Assembly: GCA_018398575.1 (NCBI GenBank)
Contig: JAGTXZ010000021.1
Coordinates: 2,728,001-2,792,000, forward strand
Direction of reading: 5' to 3'
Source of the DNA: Ampelomyces quisqualis
Lineage: Eukaryota; Ascomycota; Dothideomycetes; Pleosporales; Phaeosphaeriaceae
DNA length: 64,000 nucleotides
Shown: piece after piece, positions 55,206 through 64,000 of the stretch
Layout: each line of letters opens with the position of its first letter
Numbering within the stretch: position 1 is the stretch's first letter
Made by a program: the position numbers and the translations under genes
The notes under the pieces: generated by a model
The model's input: the letters and a program-made list of their open reading frames with translations, nothing else
Told to the model about the DNA's origin: nothing
Databases searched by the model: none

Positions 55206-58200
55206 CAGCTTATAACATTTATATTAAAAGACTTAGAATTAGATTTAGCTAGTATATAGTCTTTATAAGTACGCTTAGATAAGCTAAAAGACTTAAATAG
55301 ACTACTATACTTACTAGAAGGTCTGTTAGACTAGTTTTAAGCTGTAAACAGTTAGCAAATATAAAAATAAATAGAAATAGAACTAATAGTAAAAAGAGTA
55401 GTAAGTTTTAGAGAATCTGTAATAGTAGTTTATATAAGTATCTTTCTAGAAGTTCTTAAGTATAATATACTCTATAAATAGACCAAAGCTAGCTCTATAG
55501 CTATTATAAATATTATTTTACACTTTACCTATAATCTATAAGAAGTAGGCGTTAATATTTATAAGATAGACTATAGATTATAAGCTTTATAGACTAGAAA
55601 GATATACATAGAATATTTATAGTCTATATTAATATTATAGCTAGAGTAGATTTCTAGAGAACGCTAGTGCTTTAGATACTTTAGAGCTTTAATTGACTTA
55701 GAAGTAAAGGTAGCTATAAAGACCTAATGCTTATTAGTTTTCTTAGCTAAGTAGTTTTTATAGTCCTTATTAGTGTTATTGCAGACTATAAGAGCTTTAT
55801 AGAGTAAGTTTCTAGACTATAAGGTCTTAATCTAGTCTAGTATATTCTAGCTAAACTTAAATAGCTTTATATTAGACTTCTTATAAATAATCTAATCTAT
55901 AAGACCTTAGAGAGCCTTTTTTACTTCTGCTAAAGTAGAATCCTGCTCTTACAGACTATTAGAGTTAGATTCTAAAGCTAAAGACTTCTTTAGATTAATA
56001 TTCTTCTTAGACAAAACTTAAGAACTAGGCTGTTTCTTCTTACTTTCTATATAGGCTAGAACTAGTATAGGTAGAACTATAGAAACTTAAGAAGATATTA
56101 ACTAAGCTATAATAACCTAAGTAGACTAGAAATAATTTGTATAGAAGTTACTAGATAGATTTATAGAGCTAGTTAACTATAAGAGCCTACTACTAGTAAA
56201 ATAGTTAGTATTTGTTTATTATAAGCTGTAAAAGAGCAGAGATAGCAGCCTAAAATATAAAAAAGCAGCCTAAGATATAGGCTGTAAAAGCTAAGATTAC
56301 TTACTAAAAAAAGAGAGTAGAAGAGTAATAGAGTAGGCTAGAAGAAAAAGCTAATATATATACCTAGCGCTAGTAGCGCATAAACTACCTAATTAGCTAA
56401 TCTTAAAGTAAAAGTAAAAGTAGTAGTAAAGTAAGAGAGAAGGTAAAGGTAAGAAAAAGTAGAGCTATTATAGTCTGTAAATAGAACTATAAAAGAAGTA
56501 AAAGTAATGTATAAGAAAAGCTATATAACTTAGTACTTATAATAGTAATAATAAACAGCTATATTATAAAAAGCCTTCTTATAGAATAAGAGGTAAAGGT
56601 AAAGGTTCTTGTAATTATAATAATAAAACCTTTAGATAGATAATATTATAGATAGTGTAGGCTATATCTAAGTGTAACTTAGGCGCTAGAAGTAAAAGAT
56701 AAAGACCTATAATAGTTATAACGCGTAATAAAGTAATATAGAGTTACCTATATATAAAAACTATATAGCGTAAATCTACACCTATAATAGATAATAACTA
56801 CTTCTATAACTTGTTTATAGTTATAGTAAAAGATAGATAGACTAGAAACTAAATTCTAGAAGCAATAAATAGTAATTTACTATCTATAGAAGTAAGTTTT
56901 ATATAAGGTATAAGCTAGAACTAGCCTGCAAATTTACTTAAAAGAATCTAAGCTTTTAAAATATAGAAACTTATCTTTAAAATAGTAAGTTAGGTACTAT
57001 TGCATAGGCTTTCCTTAGAGTAAAGGTTTTGTAAAAGAATAATAAAAGCTCTTACTTTTAGTAAGAGTCTTAAAAGTAGTAAACTAGAAGGCTTAAATAA
57101 CTGTAACACCTTAGTAGAAGAAATATCCTAGGCTATAGAGTCCTTAATATCTGCGTAATCTATAGCTAGCAGCTCTATAGCTATATCTAGGAAGCCTGTA
57201 AGTATAGAACTATTTATAGCAGTAATATTATTATTCTATACAGCTAATATTATATAACTAGTAAGCTGTAAAGAGTTTATATTAGTAGTTGCAATAATAT
57301 TTAGTAGGTATATATAAGCTAGGAAAAGCGCCTTGTTATAAAATATATATATCTAAAGTAGAATTTTAACTAGTCTGTTACTCTAGGCTATAGCTAACGT
57401 ACGCGTTTACTACGCAAATTTTAGGTTTTTAGCCCTAGAAAGTACCTGTATATTCTAGCGCAAGTATAGAATAGTTAAAGAAGGCTAGACATAGATAGAC
57501 TTTTATAAACATGTATTAATAATAGCTAGCTACTAGCCTTTACAAACAAAAAGTAGAATCTACGTAAAATCTTTACCTATAATAAGTAGAAGTCTACTAA
57601 AAAGATTTATATAGCTATAAATATTCTAAAGTATATAGTCTACTACTTTAAAGTAGTAATAGTGCTATATAGGCACCTTGTTCTATATAATAAGAGTAGT
57701 AAGCTATAAAAGCTTCTTTATATTAGAATACAAAGATATTCTATATAAAGAACTCTTATATATTTTAAGAGAGATATAGAAATAGAATTATATAGTCTAT
57801 CTACTAGGTAGTAAAATAGTAGTAATTCTAGAAGAGGCTATATATAGAATAATACAGCCCTAGAACTAATAATATGCGTAGAGACACTACTAAAGATATA
57901 TTTTTCTAGTTCTAGTAGAACCTTATACAAAGAAATGCGTAGTCTATAGAAAGGTAGTAATAGCTAAAGTTATAGCTTTAAAAATAGTAAGCTAATCTAG
58001 ATTTAGCCTGCTATGCATGTTCTAGAATATAACATCTTCTTTATCCTAATTATAAGCTAACTTAGTAGTAAGTAGCTAATTTCTAGACTACTTAGCCTAA
58101 GTATATTAATACTTAAGTAAGCTATATTTAGTAAGTCTCTTACTATTCTTAGTAAGTAGGCCTTTAATAAGATATAGACTATAATTAATATATATAGTAG

Positions 58201-59952
58201 GTATAGAAAACACTTATAGAGCTATAGTAGCTACCTATAAATTATTACATAAATCTGTTTTAAACTAGTTCTAAATAGTAAGAGAATTAGTTAGTAGACT
58301 ATATTATAGAGTAGAAACAAAAAGTAAACGCAAAGCTTAGCCTATAGTAAAAACAGCTGCCTCTTAAAAGTATATAATCTAGTTTCTATTATTCTATAAC
58401 AGCTCTCTTGCAATTACTGCAGCCTAGAAAGTAAGGTACTTAACTCTGTTTAAAGTTCTTAGATCTGCAAAGCTTATAGAGCCTTACACTACTATAAGTA
58501 ATAACTATAAGTAGTAGTATTTACTTTGCGCTAGACTATAAAAGTATACACGTCTAATAGCCTACTTACGTTACTAGATAGACTATAATTTACAGGCTGT
58601 AGACTATACGTATAAACTAGAAAAGTTCTAATATAGTATATTACAGGATATAGTATTCTTAGCGTTAAACTTAAAGAACACTATTAACGTAGTATTAGCG
58701 CAAGTAAGCCTATCTACTAGCTCTATAGGTATAGCTTTCTTAGAAAAAGTAATGCTTTGCTAATTAGGTAAGTGTATAGCTAGAGAGATAATTAAAAGAA
58801 ACTCTTTATAGACTAGATACTCTATTATACACTAGAAAGCCTTAGAAGAACTAATATAATAGCTATTTAAGTACTTTTTAACCTTATTGTTATCTAAGAC
58901 ACCTAAGACTATATAGTCTATACTCTTATAAATATACTTTTAAATATATTTTATAGTATATATAGTTCTAGAAACTTTAATATTAATATAAGTAACATAC
59001 TTAAGAAGAAATTACAGGTAATAGAAGATAACTTATCTATTATTAAGATAGCCTATACAGCCTCTATATTATATACTTAAGGTCTAACTATTATTACAGC
59101 GTATATATATTAAGTATCTATCCTCTTTTACAACTATAACTAGAGAAAACTATATAGAAAAATACTTACTATAGATTAGTGAAAGACCTTTTAGACGTTA
59201 CACTATATATAGGGCGTTAGGATTAAACTTACTATAAGAACTGTAAAGTATATACTATTTTACAATAGCTATTAAAATACTATATAAATCTAGTTCTAGA
59301 ATAAAAATCTTAGTAGATATATAATTGTTAATATAAGTAGGTATTATAAAGGCGTTCTAGGTTGCAGAAGCTAGAAATAGAAGTAAATACATATAGAGTA
59401 AACTCTGTTTCTAGTATTTAATTATATATACGTAGCTAATATGTAGGCTAAATATTCTGTTTTTAATATCCTAAAGAAGCTCTTATAACTTTAAATAGAA
59501 GGTATAACAAATTAGATTAGGTCTATTAAGACTAGTCTAACCTAGTCGCAGTTTATAAGTTACTTTAACCTAGTATAAACTAGCTATAAAGGTAATAAAC
59601 AAAGTAGCCTGTTTGTAATAGTAAATAATAGCTATTAAATTTTAATAGCAAAGGCTTATAAACTAGAAACTTCTAATATAAGATAATAGAAGAATAATAT
59701 AGTGCCTAACTAGAATAATAGTAGTATTCTTATAGGTAAGAGCGCTTGCAACTCTACTAAATAGTTCTAAACAAAGCATTTTCTAATTATGCTAAATCTA
59801 ACGCAGCTAACTCTAGTTAAAAATAGCCTAAATATTAATAATATACTAATAGAATAGTCTGTGATATATAAATAGAATAGATATACTAAGTTTATAATAT
59901 AAGTAATACTAGTAATATATTTACTATATAAGTAAGTTATTTAAATAAACGC
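55206..59952. other. Unresolved RIP-degraded DNA between G5 and G5b
   Basis: 4.75 kb that was continuous with 40,671-41,088 before G5 inserted. One plus-strand frame from about 56,400 to a TGA at 59,862-59,864 can be followed for over 1,000 codons with TAA/TAG only. Because RIP removes TpG, lack of TGA means little, and stop density (about one per 10-12 codons in the parts I read) is no better than chance. No RT, integrase or transposase motif was recognised. It may be a transposon of an unfamiliar type or a damaged gene. Confidence 0.35.
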
Positions 59953-60252
59953 TGTAACAACGCCGGTAGGTATAGCTATTGAAATTAAATTAGATACGTA
60001 TTAGAGGCATATAGAAGTGCGTGTTGTATCAGAAATTCTAGATTAGCTATATACCTATAGGTCTTCTATAGAAGGACAAGGAAAACTTGTCTTCTATCTA
60101 ATGCAATAGGCTTATATTTATAGTTAAGGTAGCAACTAAGTTAGAGCTAATTTAAGGCACTTTTAGTACTACTTCTGCTATTTCTTACATAATTTGTTAC
60201 TAAGCCTTTATAGAGTATTAGATGTAACATGTGTTTGCATGTACCTGTTACA
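59953..60252 (-). repeat. G5b 3' LTR (300 bp)
   Basis: Reverse-oriented copy of the G5 LTR: begins TGTAACAACGCC and ends ACCTGTTACA on the plus strand. It is exactly 300 bp, with intact TG...CA ends and less damage than either G5 LTR. The left flanking five bases are AACGC; the partner duplication lies outside the window. Confidence 0.88.
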
Positions 60253-60575
60253 TTACTCCTCTTCTTAAAATTAATAGCCTCTATTAATTAGGTCTGTATT
60301 AGTGTGCTTTTAGATACCTTCTAAAAATTTTAAAAAGTCTTATTTACCTTAACTTTAGATTTCTAATAACATGTTATAGCTGTTTGTTATTATTTTGCTT
60401 AGTGCAGCAGCGCGTTTATTATTCTAACTTTACCTAGAGTTTTTAGAGTATATATGCAAGGCTAGCTCTTAGTATACTACTTCTTTACACTCTCTCTCTA
60501 TATATTTGTATACCTATAGCTATTTAACTGCCTTCTTAATTTAATTGCTAGCTAACTATTTTACAGATACATATA

Positions 60576-62059
60576 ATACCTATTCCTGTCTCTCTTAAGG
60601 CTTATTCTTTAGCCTATTAGGTTATTTGCCTGTAGGCTGCAAAAGCTTTTGCTTACAGCTAGTTTAATATTAAGTTTTAATTCTATTTAAATATCTCTAA
60701 GAAGTATACATATTATACGCTCTTAAATAAGAAGTGTTACCTAGTTCTTTTATATATAGGCTAAAAGTATAATAGCCTTTTTAAGGCCTTTAACTATAGG
60801 TTTGCTGCTCTAGGTAAAGACAAGCCTAACAAGGTTGTAGCAGAGTAAAAAGTTACTGTTAAGAACGCAGCGTTTTAGTTAGCTGCTATAGTGTAAGTAG
60901 GCACTGCACAAGTAGCTAACTTAAATAACGCTAACTTATTAGTTAGCGCTTATTACTAGAAAAAGAAGCTAGCTAGAGAAGTTAGAGAGATAGCTAAGGA
61001 GGTTAGGGCGCTTAGAAGAAGTACAGCTAGGTTAACTAGTATAGTTGCCTAGCTAGTAGATGTTATAATAGTATTAAGAGCTAAATAGTTAGTAGAGTAG
61101 GAGAAGGCGCAAAAGGTAGCGCAAGAGGCTAGTACTTGCAGTAAGCAAGGCTAGAATAAAAGATAACTAGTGTTAGGAAAATACAATGTTAGTAACATCT
61201 ACAACATTAGCAACACTGTTAGAACAGTTAACTAAATAGTTCTTAACTGTACTTAACTGTCCCTAGGGTCCCCTATTTGTTCTAGCCGCCTAATTAGACT
61301 AAAACGCTTAAATTAATCTGCCTGATCTACTAGACCTACCTGCCCTACTCGCGCTATTACGTTATTATCTTAAAAAGCAAAAATATAGAGCTTAATATTC
61401 TTTTTAAAACGTACTTTTTAGATTTCTTATAGCTGCTCTTGTTGTTAAGATGCACAGCAGTAAAGTTTGTAACGTTTTAATATTCTTTGCTAAGGCTTGT
61501 TTTCGCTAAAGCTCTAGCACTTTAACTAGATAATATATTATATTTTTTTTTAGAAAAATAGTAACTAAACTGTAGATTTTACTCTAGGACTATTTTATTT
61601 TAATACATTGTAGTGTAGGCGTTAAGATCTATTGTGTTGAACGTACTTTAAAGTTTTTTTAAAAAAGTTTATAACTTCAACGCGCTATATCTCAATAACT
61701 AGACTAGCTATTAAAATTCTAAATAGTGCATTTTAAAGAGGAGATTCCGCTCTATATTTTGCGTATTTAAAATAATTACGTAATCTGAAATATACAGTAA
61801 TACAGTCACGTAAGTAAAATTGGCAACATTAGCAACACTAGTAACACTAGCAACACAGGCAACACAGCTAACTTGCTATTAGGTTACTATTAGGTTGCTA
61901 GCAACTAGAAGTAAGTAGGGCAACTTTGGCAAATTATCTAGTAAACAGTATTACTGTTAGGCTGCTGCAGGTTGCAGCAATTAGGCTAATTAGATTAATC
62001 TTAAATTTTTCTAATAAGGTAGTACGTTAGTCTCTGTACCTAGGGATTTAGACAGTTAA
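60576..62059 (+). pseudogene. Accessory frame of G5b, interrupted by a TIR element
   Basis: Counterpart of the G5 antisense frame. It starts at ATA 60,576 (ATG changed to ATA; P-I-P-V-S follows) and runs to 61,170. After the insertion it resumes at 62,017 or 62,019 and ends at TAA 62,057-62,059, the same stop as in G5. Readable parts are KYTYYTLLNKKCYLVLLYI, NYRFAALGKDKPNKVVAE, TAQVANLNNANLLVSAYY and a strong coiled coil (KKLAREVREIAKEVRALRRS, then ARLTSIVA). About 14 internal stops occur, all TAA/TAG. Conservation of the frame between two copies is the main evidence that it was coding. Confidence 0.55.
61171..62016 (+). mobile_element. Short non-autonomous TIR element inserted in G5b
   Basis: 846 bp. 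The left end TGTTAGGAAAAT pairs with the right end (inverted TATTAGAAAAAT), differing only by changes of RIP type. Comparison with G5 shows the uninterrupted site (AACTAGGTAG on the G5 minus strand). In G5b, AG precedes the element and AG follows it, suggesting a 2-bp duplication. CAACATTAGCAACAC-type repeats occur near both ends (61,200-61,218 and 61,822-61,870). It keeps more CpA and TpG than its host. No coding frame is apparent. Confidence 0.65.
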
Positions 62060-64000
62060 GAACGTTCTACTAGTAACAGCAACAGTCTACTGTTAGATCT
62101 AATAGAAGAGTAAGACTTCTATTAATAATAGCTGTTACACACTAGTATAGTAGTTGTAATATTAAGTTTAATTTCCCTAACATAGTTATCTTAAAGTAAT
62201 GTAAGATTTTTAACTCTTTTTTTCTATGCTATAATCTACTTAGCTAACGCTTGTAGGAGTTCTAGCTGTTTTAGATAGCGTTTATAGAACGCTTGTAACA
62301 TATATAGAGTGCCTATAAAGTTTAAGGTATTATACTAGGTAGAGTTAGAATTATAGCTTACCTATTTTGTATAATACTTTAGGATAGAGCAGTATAGCTT
62401 ACTAGCTAAGATCTCTTTAACTTTCTATTCTTTAACGCCTTAAATTAGAATGCTAGATAAGTTTAGGCTTAGCTAACTAGGTAGAGAGTTGTTAAGGTCC
62501 TTGCAGAGGATGTTTAGAGTAAACACGTTATAGATCTTAGAACCTTTAGGTAGCTTTAGCTAGAATAAATAGCTAACTTGTTCTAAAACTTTAAAGGGGC
62601 CTTCTTACAATTTAGCAAGTTTGCAACTTAGGCAAGTAACAGATAAGTTTTAGGTTAAGAATTAAACCTTGTTACCTACTACCTAATTAATAAGTTAACA
62701 ATATTTGTTTACCTTAGTAGCTATCTGTTACTGCGCCTTTTCTATATTATCTTTAGCTGTGCACTAGGCTTTATGCATGCAGGTAGCTAAGCTTAAGGCA
62801 TTCTTAACGTTTATATTTTTGTGTTTTAAGAGAAGTAATGCTTAATTCTAGCTTTAGCGCAGTTAAGATATAAAAAGGAGCTAGTATAGCGCTATACTAA
62901 TTGCAGAGTGTAGTAGCGTAGCTTAGGCTAAATTAATTATTAGCAAGAGGTTACTTTAGTTATTCTAGTAATAAGATACAAAGAGCCTTAATTATTAATA
63001 AATATACTTATTTATAATCTTAGTTTATCTATTAGTTCATTTATAGTAGGCTGTAGAAAGCTTAATTTGCACGCCTAAGATCTTGCAGAACTTAGACTAG
63101 AATTAGAACACAAACTAGAGGCTGTAGTTAGATACTATACTTTTAGTTATATAGCTAAATTAGTATACCTGTTAGATAAATAAGTAAGCTATTTTTTAAG
63201 CGTTAATTGTTTTGTAGCAAGAAATAGATATAGCTTACTTAGATAGACAATAAATAATAACTAAAATTTAATTATAGCTATAACAATCTGTTAAAAATAT
63301 CTTAAAATCTATACAGAAATACTGTATAGGCCTATTAGAAATTAGTAATAGGTAGAGAAAACCTTAAGATTAGAGCTATCTTAGATAAGATTTCTAATAG
63401 GATACGTAGTTTTGTATATAGCGTTTACATATAGCCTTTATACCTTTTGAGTAATATTACTAAGCTAAAAGCTAATACGTCTTTGTAGCGCTTAGGTAGG
63501 TAGTAGATACCTAATTATAAGCCTCTCTAATTAGTTAGGTGCACAAGAGAGAATCTTTAGGTACACAAAGGCGTAAGTAATAAAGTAGTAGTTTTTCTTA
63601 AATATAATACAGCTATAGTAGTATAAAGCGTTTCTTTTTAAAGAAGTAGTAATTCTCTACTAGTAGAGCTTTAATTAGTTCTAAAGAGTTAATGTTTAAA
63701 AAGGCACTAATAGAGTAAACTAAAATAGCTAATATATTAATCTTTAGCTAGTTACAAACATAGTTCTAAGCTAGTTTAGAGTTAACTTAGAGGTTTAGGC
63801 GTTTAGGTCCTAGAAGTACACAGGATCTATTGTCTTGTTAGGCAGCCTTAACTTTACTAACATTCTGTTCTTTTTAGCTTAGGATATTAGCTTGCTTGTT
63901 AAGCTTGCTAAGCGTGTACTTAATGCAGAAATTAAAAGAGGCAATAATCTTTGCCTATTATACTTAACGTGTATTAAGAACCTTAGTAGTTATAAAGTAT
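62060..64000 (-). pseudogene. G5b pol, 3' part (integrase and chromodomain), RIP-degraded
   Basis: Read on the minus strand it aligns with G5 from about 53,930 back to 52,000. The chromodomain region falls near 62,200-62,400. The integrase core falls near 63,070-63,400, where the TATTTATTGTCTATCTAAGT block corresponds to VI-RLSK in G5. Enough differs from G5 (mostly C/T and G/A) to show that the copies decayed independently. RT lies outside the window. Confidence 0.75.

Larger units (their letters stand above)
59953..64000 (-). mobile_element. Second G5-family chromovirus copy G5b, partial at window end
   Basis: Runs inverted relative to G5 and leaves the window on the right. Going rightward from the 3' LTR come the purine tract (minus strand AAGAAGAGGAGTAA), the accessory frame, the 846-bp insert at 61,171-62,016, the chromodomain region (about 62,200-62,400) and integrase (about 63,000-63,400). 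All align with G5 at 52,000-54,900. RT and gag lie beyond 64,000. Confidence 0.85.

Noticed and set aside
56400..59864. Calling the >1,000-codon TGA-free frame a gene
   Set aside because: RIP destroys TpG, so TGA is rare in every frame; density of TAA/TAG is near expectation and no domain is recognised.

Overview
The window looks like a filamentous ascomycete genome built of AT-rich isochores, most likely a Dothideomycete (for example Leptosphaeria, Parastagonospora or Pyrenophora type; the genus is inference). Three intact, intron-less genes sit in a GC-balanced island (about 35,880-40,670). On both sides lie tens of kilobases of transposons depleted in CpA and TpG and enriched in TpA, the signature of repeat-induced point mutation (RIP). 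CpG is still common in these repeats, so the decay is not ordinary CpG deamination.

Left arm (1-35,880). G1 (1 to ~4,900, minus) is a Ty3/gypsy remnant with integrase, RNase H and RT. G2 (minus) is a second gypsy element split in two: RNase H and integrase at ~6,250-8,686, RT, protease and upstream parts at 14,730 to ~20,150. The 6,027-bp insert between them (8,695-14,721) is a hAT transposon with 8-bp target duplications and near-matching inverted ends. It carries the decayed transposase and two further spliced genes. G3 (~20,150-22,019) is a gag-LTR fragment. G4 (22,492-29,302, plus) is a complete RIP-damaged chromovirus with 475-bp LTRs and an AGAGG target duplication. From 29,308 to 35,880 come unresolved AT-rich DNA, a (TAC)20 microsatellite and a ~2.5-kb element with ~770-bp inverted arms.

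Gene island. cwc25 (minus) and esf2 (plus) are divergent across a 400-bp shared promoter; esf2 and syf2 (minus) converge with a 186-bp gap. Cwc25 and Syf2 are spliceosome proteins and Esf2 is a pre-rRNA processing factor, so all three serve core RNA processing.

Right arm (40,670-64,000). G5 (41,089-55,200, plus) is a chromovirus with 300-bp LTRs and a TTAGA target duplication. Its 5' LTR is split after 10 bp by another complete gypsy element, G6 (41,099-48,088, minus, 282-bp LTRs, CAGGC/TAGGC duplication, same family as G3). An unresolved 4.75-kb stretch follows. Then comes G5b (59,953 to the window end, minus), a second copy of the G5 family interrupted by an 846-bp TIR element (61,171-62,016).

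The most notable recurring structure is an extra reading frame on the strand opposite pol, between pol and the 3' LTR, in G4, G6 and G5/G5b. Those of G4 and G6 begin alike (MPVAC / [M]PVTC) and are cysteine-rich near the start. Because RIP removes TpG, TGA stops are rare everywhere here, so the absence of TGA was not used as coding evidence.
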